The position numbers and the translations under genes were made by a program. Below are positions 34,824 to 43,452 of a stretch of 55,926 nucleotides of DNA, in pieces (position 1 is the first letter of the stretch; the number at the start of each line of letters is the position of its first letter). The DNA lies in the NCBI GenBank assembly GCA_020850535.1, contig JADZEM010000049.1, positions 1 through 55,926 on the forward strand, in the 5' to 3' direction. Origin of the DNA: Chloroflexota bacterium. Lineage in GTDB: Bacteria > Chloroflexota > UBA6077 > JACCZL01. The notes beneath the pieces are model-generated. The model worked only from the letters and a program-made list of their open reading frames with translations, searched no databases and was not told where the DNA came from.

Positions 34824-35874
34824 CCGGGCGAGGCAGCAGCCCGGCCGCCTCGTAGATGCCAAGCACGGCAGCCACGCTCCGCCGGCCCTCGCGCCCATCC
34901 ACAGCAGGGGGGCGGCCATCCCGCAGGGCCGCCACGAAATCGCGGATCAGCTCGGCGTGCGCCACTGGCGACTGCGACCCGGCGGTCGGGAACGCCGACG
35001 CGGGCGGCGCGGCGACGTCGGCAGCCGCGCCTGCTGAATCGCCGGAATCCGGGCCTGCCCCGCGCGCAGTCTCCCAGCGGACGACGGCATCGCCTTCGAG
35101 CTGGATCGCACCGGCCGTCCCGTACACCTCGACACGCTGACGAAATCCGGGCGGCGCTGTCGAGGTCGCGGAGAGGGTGGCGAGGGCCCCGTTCGAGAAC
35201 TCGAGCGCCGCCACGACGGTGTCCTCAACCTCGATCTGCCGCTGGAGCGTGGCCGCCCGCGCCGTGATCTGCACCGGATCGGCGCCCATCAGCCAGAGCA
35301 GGAGATCCACGAAATGGATCCCCTGGTTCATCAGGACGCCGCCGCCGTCCTGCTCCCAGGTCCCGCGCCAGGCGGCCTGGTCGTAGTAGGCCTGGGGCCG
35401 GTGATACGGCATACAGACGGAAGCCATGGTGATCTCGCCCAGGTCCCCGGCGCGGATCGCCTCGTAGACCTGTCGGAAGAGCGGCTCGGCCCGGCGCTGG
35501 AGCAACACACCGAGGCGAACCCCGGCCCGGTCGCACGCCGCGATCATCGCGTCAGCATCGGCGAGGCTGAGCGCCAGCGGCTTCTCGACCAGCACGTGCT
35601 TGCCGGCCGCCGCCGCCGCGATGGTCTGCTCAGCATGCTGTCCGCTCGGCGTTGCGAGGCACACGACGTCCGCGTCTGGCAACGCCAGCAGATCCGCTTC
35701 GCTCACGCAAGGAACCCCGAAACGCCGGCCAATCTCGGCAAACCGCGCCGGGTCGTAGTGCCCGACGGCCACCAGTCGAGCGCCAGCATCGGCGTTCATC
35801 GCGATGGCCTGCCGGTGGACTTCGGCGATGATCCCCGTCCCGAGGACCGCAAATCCGATGGGCGCTGCTGTCAC
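34819..35874 (-). CDS. Gfo/Idh/MocA family NAD(P)-dependent oxidoreductase
   Basis: This 351-residue two-domain dehydrogenase probably acts on a sugar or cyclitol derivative. The N-terminal Rossmann fold reads FAVLGTGIIAEVHRQAI, and the catalytic EKPLA motif (VEKPLALS) is intact with its Lys. A C-terminal GFO_IDH_MocA domain follows (GGGVLMNQGIHFVDLLLWLMG). The GTG at 35874, preceded by AAGGA, gives a sensible start; an upstream in-frame ATG at 35949 adds a non-conserved stretch. It lies 127 bp after the substrate-binding gene and is probably in the same transcript. Confidence 0.88.
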   Translation of the reverse strand: MTAAPIGFAVLGTGIIAEVHRQAIAMNADAGARLVAVGHYDPARFAEIGRRFGVPCVSEADLLALPDADVVCLATPSGQHAEQTIAAAAAGKHVLVEKPLALSLADADAMIAACDRAGVRLGVLLQRRAEPLFRQVYEAIRAGDLGEITMASVCMPYHRPQAYYDQAAWRGTWEQDGGGVLMNQGIHFVDLLLWLMGADPVQITARAATLQRQIEVEDTVVAALEFSNGALATLSATSTAPPGFRQRVEVYGTAGAIQLEGDAVVRWETARGAGPDSGDSAGAAADVAAPPASAFPTAGSQSPVAHAELIRDFVAALRDGRPPAVDGREGRRSVAAVLGIYEAAGLLPRPG

Positions 35875-36001
35875 GTGCTCATCCTTCGTTCCTGAGTGGG
35901 CCCAGACTCCACGGCTGACGGGCAGGTGACAGGTATGCACCATGCTCACTCCTGGCCGCCACGCTGGAGGATGCGGCCAGGAACGTGGCCCCGCGAACGC
36001 G

Positions 36002-37771
36002 CTAGCCTTGAATGGTCACTTCATCCCAGCGCATGAAGCCGTCGCCCCACACGTCGAAGCCGCCGACCTTCGGCGTCAGCACGACGCTCGTGCTGGGGTA
36101 GACGAGTTGAATGTCCATGACGTTCTCGATCTGCAGCTTTGCGATCTGGGCGTAGATCTGCTGCTTCGCGGCCAGCTCCTTGATGCCGCGCGCTTTGCGG
36201 ACCAGTTCGGTGACCTCGGGAACGTTGAAGCGTCCGCCTTTGCATGCCGAGGTATCCGGGTCGAGCACATTGGCGAACGACGAATCCAGATCGAGGCGGT
36301 TGATCGTGACGGTCTGGCCGGCCTGGGCGTCGCAGGTCGTGTTGTTCCGCACCGACCACGCGGCGTCGTCCATCACCACGATGTTCGCCTTGATGCCGGC
36401 CTCGGCGGCCTGGGCCTGCACGATCTGGGCGATGGTCTGGAACGGCCCGATGTTGATGGCAACGTACTCAAACTCGAACCCGTTCGGCTTGCCACCTTCA
36501 GCCAGCTTCTTCTTCGCCATGTCCAGGTCGCGCGGCAGTGGCTTCAGATCCTTCTGGTGGTAGTCCGACAGGCCGGGCGTGATCATCGAGTTGGCCACGG
36601 TCCCGGACCCGAACCCGGCGGCCTGGAGGATGGCTTCGCGGTCGATGGTGTAGGCCAGGGCCTGGCGCAGCGCCAGGCTCTTGAACGGCTCGTTCTGGCC
36701 GTGGAGGACGAGGTTCCAGGCCTGAAGGCCCGGCGCCTCGATGAGCTTGAGCGACCTGTCGGTTCGGAGCGGCTGGATGTCCTTGAAGGCGATAGAGTAG
36801 GTGGCGTCCTGCTGGCCGGTCTTCACGTTGGCGAGGCGGACGTTGTCGTCCGGGATGATGCTCAACTCAACGCGATCGACCTTGGGCCGGGCCGGGTCCC
36901 AGTAGCTGATGTTCTTCTCCAGCAGGATCTTGTCGTTCTGCCGCCACTCCACGAACTTGAACGGCCCGGTCCCCACCATCGCGGTGACACCGTAGTCAGT
37001 GCCGGCCTTCTGGACGGCCGCCGGCGAGTTGATGAAGCCGCTGCGGCCCGCGAACAGGGCCGGCAGGTTGGCGTACGGCGACTTCGTCACCATCCTGGCC
37101 GTGTAGTCGTCGACCACCTCGACGCGGTCGACGATGGCCACCTGCCCACCCAGCGGGCTCTTGGTGGCCGGGTCTTTGATCCGGTCGACGTTGAATTTGA
37201 CGGCCTGGGCGTTGAAGTCGGTGCCGTCGTGGAACTTGATGCCCTTCTTCAGCTTGAACGTCCAGTTGATCAGGTCCGACGAGTCCCAGGACTCCGCCAG
37301 CCCCGTCGCCGGCGTGAGCCGCAAGCCACGGTCCGTACCGACGAGTGCGTCGAACACGGCCCTGCTGACATGCTCGTCGAAGCCTGCCACCGCGCGATGG
37401 CCGTCAAGATTCGACGGGTTGGAGAAGTGCCCGACGCGCAGCGTCCCGCCTGCCCCGCCGGCCGGCTTCGAGGCCGGCGCAGCCTGGATCGGTGCGGTGG
37501 CGGCTGGCGCGGCGGCGGCTGGCGCGGCCGGCTTCGCAGCTTCCGCTGGCTTGCCCGCCTCCGCTGGCTTGGCCGCTGCCGCCGGGGCGGTCGTCGCAAC
37601 GGGGGCAGCCGGCTTCGGCGCTTCCGCCGGCTTGGGGGGCGCGGCCGGCGCCTGCTGGCCGCACGCACTCAGCAATCCGGCTACCAGGCCCGCGCCGGCC
37701 ACCTGGACCGACATCACGAGCAGCCGTCGGCGCGAGACGTGACGATGTGCCATGGCATCCTTGCCCTGCAT
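36002..37771 (-). CDS. ABC transporter substrate-binding lipoprotein (SBP family 5), paralogue 1
   Basis: This 589-residue extracellular binding protein has the leader HVSRRRLLVMSVQVAG and lipobox SAC37, a 60-residue Ala/Pro/Lys linker, then the SBP_bac_5 domain (INWTFKLKKGIKFHDGTDFNAQAVKF). ATG 37771 is preceded by GAGGAG. It is strikingly similar to the binding protein at 38772-40520 along its whole length, down to the shared C-terminal DGFMRWDEVTIQG. It has its own regulon promoter (37880-37924). No ATPase lies nearby; the permeases at 46366-48285 carry the same promoter and are its likely partners. Confidence 0.92.
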   Translation of the reverse strand: MQGKDAMAHRHVSRRRLLVMSVQVAGAGLVAGLLSACGQQAPAAPPKPAEAPKPAAPVATTAPAAAAKPAEAGKPAEAAKPAAPAAAAPAATAPIQAAPASKPAGGAGGTLRVGHFSNPSNLDGHRAVAGFDEHVSRAVFDALVGTDRGLRLTPATGLAESWDSSDLINWTFKLKKGIKFHDGTDFNAQAVKFNVDRIKDPATKSPLGGQVAIVDRVEVVDDYTARMVTKSPYANLPALFAGRSGFINSPAAVQKAGTDYGVTAMVGTGPFKFVEWRQNDKILLEKNISYWDPARPKVDRVELSIIPDDNVRLANVKTGQQDATYSIAFKDIQPLRTDRSLKLIEAPGLQAWNLVLHGQNEPFKSLALRQALAYTIDREAILQAAGFGSGTVANSMITPGLSDYHQKDLKPLPRDLDMAKKKLAEGGKPNGFEFEYVAINIGPFQTIAQIVQAQAAEAGIKANIVVMDDAAWSVRNNTTCDAQAGQTVTINRLDLDSSFANVLDPDTSACKGGRFNVPEVTELVRKARGIKELAAKQQIYAQIAKLQIENVMDIQLVYPSTSVVLTPKVGGFDVWGDGFMRWDEVTIQG

Positions 37772-37879
37772 CGCGATACTCCTCGATCACCTGCGATCGA
37801 ACGGGCCGCTGCTCAGATCACCAGCGCGACCCAGAAGGACATCGCCGGAACGTCATCGTCCCAGCGTCTCGATGCACCC

Positions 37880-37924
37880 AACGTAGGCCCGAGCGCACCG
37901 CCAAACATCGGCCAAACGGCCCAT
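37880..37924 (-). promoter_or_regulatory. Regulon promoter: dyad operator plus -10, binding protein 1
   Basis: In sense, ATGGGCCGTTTGGCCGAT (37924-37907), then G, 20 nt, and TACGTT (37885-37880). Predicted leader to the ATG at 37771 is about 100 nt. Confidence 0.82.
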
Positions 37925-38079
37925 GTTGTCCGTCCGCGGCGCGCTGACCGGTCGGCGACGCGACCCAGGTTCGACTTGCTGAGCACATCTCATGGCCATC
38001 GACAGAGGAGATGGCGCCTGCACGTCGGCGCCGCTGGCTCCCAATCCTCTCTGGCCGACCTGGAACCTCGGTCAGAGGT

Positions 38080-38613
38080 TCAGGTGGGCGTCGGCAGCGG
38101 CTCCGCATCGATGAGGATGAACGCCATCCGGCAGAGCCGGTCGGAGCGGTTCTCCCAGGCGTGGTACGTGGCCCGCTGGATCAGCACATCGCCGGCCGTG
38201 AGCAGGGTCTCGGCCTCTTCCAACACCGCCCAGATCTCGCCCTCCAGAACGATGGCGTAGTCCACCGTGTGCGTCTGGTGAAAGCCAGCGTGCTTCGCCT
38301 CACGGTCTGGCGCATGGTTGACGCCGATCATGTCGGAGGCCGCATCGGCTGCCTGGCTGGCCGGGACGTAGTCGACGATACGCAGCAGGGTGCCGCCGGG
38401 GCTGGGCGGCGGTACGGGGTTGACCACGCCGGCCGGCGCGGCGTCGGCTTCGTCGACGTTCGATGCCGGCGCGCGGTCGGTGACCCAGAGCACGGTGCTG
38501 CCAGCATCCGGGTGCGAGCGCCGCCTGACCTGTGGGGCGGGGCCATCCATGACGATGGTCGAGCGTCCGCCGGGCGTGTGCCCCGTGACAACTCGCCTGA
38601 TGGCTCTCGGCAT
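38080..38613 (-). CDS. Cupin-domain protein
   Basis: This 177-residue single-domain cupin has the metal-site pattern GFHQTHTVDYAIVLEGEIW and the second motif AGDVLIQRATYHAWENRSD, so the His ligands look intact. The N-terminal 60 residues (PRAIRRVVTGHTPGGRS..., WVTDRAP) are typical of gentisate-dioxygenase-like small cupins found in catabolic clusters. ATG 38613 has AGGAGG upstream. It lies 158 bp after binding protein 2 and probably shares its promoter. Its substrate is unknown. Confidence 0.85.
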   Translation of the reverse strand: MPRAIRRVVTGHTPGGRSTIVMDGPAPQVRRRSHPDAGSTVLWVTDRAPASNVDEADAAPAGVVNPVPPPSPGGTLLRIVDYVPASQAADAASDMIGVNHAPDREAKHAGFHQTHTVDYAIVLEGEIWAVLEEAETLLTAGDVLIQRATYHAWENRSDRLCRMAFILIDAEPLPTPT

Positions 38614-38771
38614 AGAAGAGTGCCTCCTCGCGGCGCTGCTGCCGCAGGCAGAGACGAGATGCTCGCAAGAAGCAGACGTCGTAGTCTGGGGGTCTGTCGC
38701 CCACCCGCTGCACGTGAGCACGGGCAGGGAACAGGCCCCAGGCTACGGAATCGGGCGCTTGAACGAGCCTG

Positions 38772-40520
38772 CTATCCCTGGATGGTCACCTCGTCCCAGC
38801 GCATGAAGCCGTCGCTCCAGACCTGGAATCCGCCGACCTTCGACGAGAGCAGGACGCTGGTGGACGGATAGACAAGCTGGAGATCCATGACGTTGTCGAC
38901 GGCCAGCTTGCCGATCTGCTGGTAGATCTGCTGCCGCTCCGGGACCGTCTTGGCTCCCCGCGCCTTTCGAATCAAGTCGGTCGCTTCGGGTATCGAGTAC
39001 CGCCCGCCCTTGCAGGATGATCCCTCGGGATCGAACATGTTGCCGAGGGTCGAATCCAGGTCGATCCGGCCGGTCCAGATACTCTGGCCGGCCATCACAT
39101 CGCAGGTCGTGTTGTTACGCACGGACCAGGCCGCGTCGTCCATCACGTTGATGTTCGCCTTGATCCCGACCTCGGCGGCCTGAGCCTGGAGGATCTGGGC
39201 AATCGTCTGGTACGGCCCGACGTTGATGGCGACGAACTCGAACTCGAAGCCGTTCGGCTGGCCGCCCTCGGCCAGCTTCTTCTTCGCCATGTCGAGGTCG
39301 CGCGGGAGCGGCTTCAGATCCTTCTGATAGTAGTCCCCGAACGCCGGCGAGAAGACCGTGTTCGCGACCGTGCCGGAACCGAACGCGGCTGCCTGGAGGA
39401 TCGCTTCGCGGTCGATGGTGTAGGCCCAGGCCTGCCGAAGCGCGGGGTTGTTGAACGGCGGGTTCTGGGCATGGATGTACACGTTCCAGAACGCCAGCCC
39501 GGGCGCCTCGGTCAACTGGAGCGACTTGTCGCTTCTGAGCGGCTGGATGTCCTTGAACGCCAGCGAGTAGATCGCGTCGAGCTGTCCGGTCTTCGCATTC
39601 GCCAGGCGGACATTGTCGTCAACGATGACGCTGATCTCGATGCGGTCGAGCTTGGGCCGGGCCGGATCCCAGTAGCTCGTGTTCTTCTCAAGGATCACCT
39701 TGTCGTTCTGGCGCCACTCGACGAACTTGAACGGCCCGGTCGCCACGACGGACGTCACGCCATAGTCTGCCCCGGCCTTCTGAACCGCTGCCGGCGAGTT
39801 GATGTAGCCGTGGCGATCCGCGAGCAGCGCCGGCAGGTTGGCGTACGGTGACTTGGTGATCAGCTTCGCCGTGTAGTCGTCCACGACCTCGACGCGGTCG
39901 ATGACGGCCACCTGGCCAGCCAGCGGACTCTTGGTGGCGGGATCCTTGATTCGGTCGATGTTGAACTTGACGGCGGCAGCGTTGAAGTCCGTTCCATCGT
40001 GGAACTTGACGCCTTTCCGCAGCTTGAACGTCCAGTTCGTCAGGTCTGGCGAGTCCCAGGATTCGGCGAGGCCCGGCACGAGCCGCAGGCTGCGGTCCAT
40101 CCCAACCAGCGGGTCGTAGATGGAGAGGCTGACGTGCTTGTCGAAGCCGGCCACCGAGCGGTGCGGATCGAGCTGCGACGGGTTGGCGATGTGGCCGACC
40201 CGCAGCGTGCCACCGGACCCGCCGGCCGGCTTCGAGGGCGGCGCAGCCTGGGCCGGAGCGGCCGCGGCGGGAGCAGCCGGCTTGGCAGCCTCCGCCGGCT
40301 TCGCCGCCTCTGCCGGCTTGGCAGCAGCCGCCGGGGCGGTCGTCGCGGCCGGGGCGGCCGGCTTTGCCGGCTCGGCCGGCTTCGGTGCGGCCGCCGGCGC
40401 TTGCTGGCCGCACGCCCCCAACAAGGTTGCTGCGAGACCGGCCCCCGCCACCTGGACCGACCGTACGAGCAATCGTCGGCGCGTCATGCGCCCATCCACC
40501 AAAGCATCATCGCCTTGCAT
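38772..40520 (-). CDS. ABC transporter substrate-binding lipoprotein (SBP family 5), paralogue 2
   Basis: This 582-residue binding protein is the close paralogue of the one at 36002-37771. Its leader is RMTRRRLLVRSVQVAG and its lipobox Cys is residue 37, the same position as in paralogue 1. The Ala/Pro/Lys linker is followed by TFKLRKGVKFHDGTDFNAAAVKF. ATG 40520 follows GAGGAGAGGG. Both paralogues are preceded by the same operator and by similar leader lengths, so the duplication included the promoter. Having two receptors suggests two related ligands or a recent duplication. Confidence 0.92.
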   Translation of the reverse strand: MQGDDALVDGRMTRRRLLVRSVQVAGAGLAATLLGACGQQAPAAAPKPAEPAKPAAPAATTAPAAAAKPAEAAKPAEAAKPAAPAAAAPAQAAPPSKPAGGSGGTLRVGHIANPSQLDPHRSVAGFDKHVSLSIYDPLVGMDRSLRLVPGLAESWDSPDLTNWTFKLRKGVKFHDGTDFNAAAVKFNIDRIKDPATKSPLAGQVAVIDRVEVVDDYTAKLITKSPYANLPALLADRHGYINSPAAVQKAGADYGVTSVVATGPFKFVEWRQNDKVILEKNTSYWDPARPKLDRIEISVIVDDNVRLANAKTGQLDAIYSLAFKDIQPLRSDKSLQLTEAPGLAFWNVYIHAQNPPFNNPALRQAWAYTIDREAILQAAAFGSGTVANTVFSPAFGDYYQKDLKPLPRDLDMAKKKLAEGGQPNGFEFEFVAINVGPYQTIAQILQAQAAEVGIKANINVMDDAAWSVRNNTTCDVMAGQSIWTGRIDLDSTLGNMFDPEGSSCKGGRYSIPEATDLIRKARGAKTVPERQQIYQQIGKLAVDNVMDLQLVYPSTSVLLSSKVGGFQVWSDGFMRWDEVTIQG

Positions 40521-40635
40521 CGTGGTCCCTCTCCTCGATCGTCCCTGATCGATCGGATTGCTGGCCGCCGCGTTGGCCAGCAGCACCCACACGGAGACAC
40601 CGGACGGCAGTCCAGTCCGGCGTCACGACTCCCCA

Positions 40636-40680
40636 AACGTAGGTCGCACCACCTTGAGGAGCATCGGCCAAACGGCCCAT
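40636..40680 (-). promoter_or_regulatory. Regulon promoter: dyad operator plus -10, binding protein 2
   Basis: In sense, ATGGGCCGTTTGGCCGAT (40680-40663), then G, 20 nt, and TACGTT (40641-40636). The operator is identical to that of paralogue 1 and of the permease operon. Confidence 0.82.
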
Positions 40681-40836
40681 TTCCCAGCAGAAACGCCGCC
40701 ATGCGCGGTCGGGCCGATGCTGCCTCGGTGGGTGCGATTCACCCCGTTGGGGAGTCCGCGTTCAGCGGCTCATGCTCGGGAGAGGGTGCGCCGCGGGGCG
40801 CGTCTGCGTGGATTCGAGATCGTGCCAGCCCAGGTG

Positions 40837-42543
40837 TCACCCCCACCGTCGACCGAACATGTCCGTCGAGCGTGGCCGCCACGCCGGATCAACTGCCCAG
40901 AAGCTGGAGTGGATCTCGCCGTCGCGGTCCTGCACGACGATGACCTTGAGCCACTCGGCATCGTTTTGGCTCGGGAAGTCCGCGCGGTGATGCCCGCCTC
41001 GACTCTCCTGCCGCGTCAGCGCCGCGTGCGCCACCAGCTCGGCGGCCTGGAGTCCGTTTCGCAGCTCGGACGCTCTGACCCGGTCCAGCGGCGATTGGAT
41101 CAGCAGGCGCGGCAGGTCCTCGGCGCGAATCCGGGCGATCTCGCGCTGTGCCCGCCGCAAGCCCTCGGCAGTGCGCCCGACCAGCAGCTCATCCCAGACC
41201 ACGCGTCCGAGCGTGTTGACGGTGTCCGCGACCGGCAGATCGCCTTCGCCCGGCGCACTGAGGGTGGCTTCCTGCTCGGCCAGCCGCGTCGCGTCGAGCG
41301 ACACCGGCCCGTTGGCCCGGGCATGCGCTGCCGCGGCCCGGCCGGCCCGCGCACCGAAGACCTGGGACGCCAGCAGCATGTTCCCGCCCATGCGGTCAGC
41401 GCCATGCGGCCCGGCCGCCAGCTCGCCGGCCGCGAACAGGCCCGGCACCGTCGTCTGCGCGTCAGTGTCGATACGCAGGCCACCGTCGCTGCAGTGGTGG
41501 CCGACGCTGATCTCTACCGGCCCCGTGTCCCAGTGCACGCCGCGATAGCGGTACCAGTCCAGCAAGTCGGGCCGGATCTGGCGCTCGGCATCCTGGATCG
41601 TCACGTAGACGCCGCCGCTCGGCGTGCCGCGTCCGGCCTTGACCTCGCCCGCCATCGCCACGTCGATGTAGCGAGAGTACGGATCGCGCGTGCTGAACGG
41701 GTTGTGCAGGCGGCGCTGATCCATGCACTCGCGCGGGTCCACCCCGGCTGGGGTGTACCGCTCCAGGATCTCCTCACCGGCCGCGTTGGTCAGGCTCGGA
41801 TACGACTCCCACAGCCAGGTGTGGACGAGGTTGATGCTGGGCGCGACGGTCTCGATGAAGATCTGGTGGAACTCCAGGTTGAACAACTGCGCGCCGGCGC
41901 GGTACCCGAGCGCGTAGCCGTCGCCGGTCACGCACGAGGGGTGGAAGTTTCGCCAGTACGTCCGGCCAAGCCCGCCGGTCGCCAGGATGGTGGACCCGGC
42001 CTTGATGGTGACGGTCTCGCCAGTCGTCTCGTCGACGGCCAGCGCCCCGACGCAGGCCCCGTCCCGCACGAGCAGCTCGCAGACGGCGGTACGGTTCCGC
42101 ACGACCACGTCGCTGTTCTGGATCGTTCGCTGCAACGCCATCGAGATCGGCACGCCGTGTGTGCCCGCGCCGTAGCCCTCGGCGAAGCTTGGCACCAGCC
42201 CCCACCTTTCGAGCTGGCGAAGCGTTGCTGGCGCGTCCTCGACCAGGACGCGGACGAGCTTCGGATCGGCCAGGCCGAGCCCACACTGGATCACGTCTTC
42301 GTACACCTGATCGGGGTCGAGGCGCTCCTCCGGCGTCCGGTTCGGCGCGCCGATGCGTTTGATTCCACCCCGCTCGGAGATCGCGGCGGCGGTGCCGCCC
42401 GCGCCGCGCGTCCCGATAGCCCCGAATCGCCCCTTGACGGCGACCAACACCCGCGCCCCGGCCAGGCTGGCCTCGTAGGCGGCGCGCATGCCGGCCCCGC
42501 CCGCACCGACAACCAGGACATCGGTCTCTATCTGGTCTGGCAT
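40837..42543 (-). CDS. FAD-binding protein, fumarate reductase/succinate dehydrogenase flavoprotein-like
   Basis: This 568-residue flavoprotein belongs to the fumarate reductase/L-aspartate oxidase group. The FAD motif is VLVVGAGGAGMRAAYEA, and the central ILATGGLGRTYW and C-terminal LFAAGELAAGPHGADRMGGNML regions fit. A C-terminal helical domain resembling the SdhA tail is present (ELRNGLQAAELVAHAALTRQESRGGHHRADFP). No iron-sulphur or membrane subunit is nearby, so electrons must go to another acceptor. ATG 42543 has GAGGA upstream. It is the last gene of the CoA-transferase operon, suggesting a dehydrogenation of the activated acid. Confidence 0.88.
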   Translation of the reverse strand: MPDQIETDVLVVGAGGAGMRAAYEASLAGARVLVAVKGRFGAIGTRGAGGTAAAISERGGIKRIGAPNRTPEERLDPDQVYEDVIQCGLGLADPKLVRVLVEDAPATLRQLERWGLVPSFAEGYGAGTHGVPISMALQRTIQNSDVVVRNRTAVCELLVRDGACVGALAVDETTGETVTIKAGSTILATGGLGRTYWRNFHPSCVTGDGYALGYRAGAQLFNLEFHQIFIETVAPSINLVHTWLWESYPSLTNAAGEEILERYTPAGVDPRECMDQRRLHNPFSTRDPYSRYIDVAMAGEVKAGRGTPSGGVYVTIQDAERQIRPDLLDWYRYRGVHWDTGPVEISVGHHCSDGGLRIDTDAQTTVPGLFAAGELAAGPHGADRMGGNMLLASQVFGARAGRAAAAHARANGPVSLDATRLAEQEATLSAPGEGDLPVADTVNTLGRVVWDELLVGRTAEGLRRAQREIARIRAEDLPRLLIQSPLDRVRASELRNGLQAAELVAHAALTRQESRGGHHRADFPSQNDAEWLKVIVVQDRDGEIHSSFWAVDPAWRPRSTDMFGRRWG

Positions 42544-42599
42544 GGCTTTCCTCGTTTCTGCCACGACGCGGTCTGCACGTCCGCGTGGCAGGCCGGCTG

Positions 42600-43442
42600 C
42601 TACCGACCCTTCCAGACGGGCTTCCGCTTCTCGACAAACGCGCGCGGCCCCTCACGGGACTGCCAGTCCTCGGAGTCGCGGATCTTGCCGCCCACGAGGT
42701 CGTCCAGATCCCAGGCGCTCAGGCGCGTATCGACCGGGAACTCCAGCGGCAGGTCCAGGCTCCGGTTGACCAGCTCCTTGATCACCCTGGCCGCCACGGG
42801 CGGGCGCTCGTTGATGCGGTCCGCGAGCGCTATCGCCTCGGGCATCACGCGATCGAGCGGCACGACCTTGTTGATCAGGCCGTACCGCAGCGCCTCCTCG
42901 GCCGTGATGTGGTCGCCGGTCAGCAGCATCTGCATCGCGATCTTGCGCGGCACGTGGCGGGGCAGCCGATGAACGCCGCCCGAGGATGGGTACCCGCCGG
43001 TGTTCTTGATCTCCGGGGTGCCGAAGCGGGCGGTCTCGGAGGCAATGACGATGTCGCAGGCCATCGCCGTCTCCAGGCCGCCGCCCAGGCAGTAGCCATT
43101 GACGGCGGCGATGATCGGCTTGTTGATCTGCCGATGGACGAAGCCGGCGAACTGGATGCGCGAGTCGCTGGCCTCGCGCGCGCCCGACGAGGGGCGCTCG
43201 GTGAGCGACGCCATGTACTTGATGTCAGCGCCCGCGCAGAAGGCCCGGTCGCCGACGCCGGTCAGGATCGCCGTCCAGATGTCGGGATCCTCCATGACGT
43301 CGGTCCAGATGTCGTACAGCTCCTCGTTGGCAGGGTAGCTCAGGGCATTCAGCACTTCGGGCCGATTGATCGTGATGATCGCGGTGTGGTCGCGCTTCTC
43401 GTACAGGGCGTACTGATAGGCCTGGGGTGTTGTCGCTGCCAT
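42600..43442 (-). CDS. Enoyl-CoA hydratase/isomerase family protein
   Basis: This 280-residue crotonase-fold protein hydrates or isomerises an acyl-CoA. Signature regions are ITINRPEVLNALS, FCAGADIKYM (oxyanion hole) and AVNGYCLGGGLETAMACDIVIAS. The position of the usual catalytic Glu pair reads GTPEIKNTGGYPSSGG; the first Glu is present, and the second is not obvious. ATG 43442 is the natural start. It lies 10 bp after the CoA-transferase gene stop at 43453, in the same operon, so its substrate is probably the CoA ester made by the transferases. Confidence 0.9.
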   Translation of the reverse strand: MAATTPQAYQYALYEKRDHTAIITINRPEVLNALSYPANEELYDIWTDVMEDPDIWTAILTGVGDRAFCAGADIKYMASLTERPSSGAREASDSRIQFAGFVHRQINKPIIAAVNGYCLGGGLETAMACDIVIASETARFGTPEIKNTGGYPSSGGVHRLPRHVPRKIAMQMLLTGDHITAEEALRYGLINKVVPLDRVMPEAIALADRINERPPVAARVIKELVNRSLDLPLEFPVDTRLSAWDLDDLVGGKIRDSEDWQSREGPRAFVEKRKPVWKGR

Positions 43443-43452
43443 GCTCGTCTCC

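Noticed and set aside
40777-40836. Terminator after the CoA-transferase operon
   Set aside because: Only a weak GC-rich self-complementary stretch is seen, not a clear stem-loop like those after the other operons.
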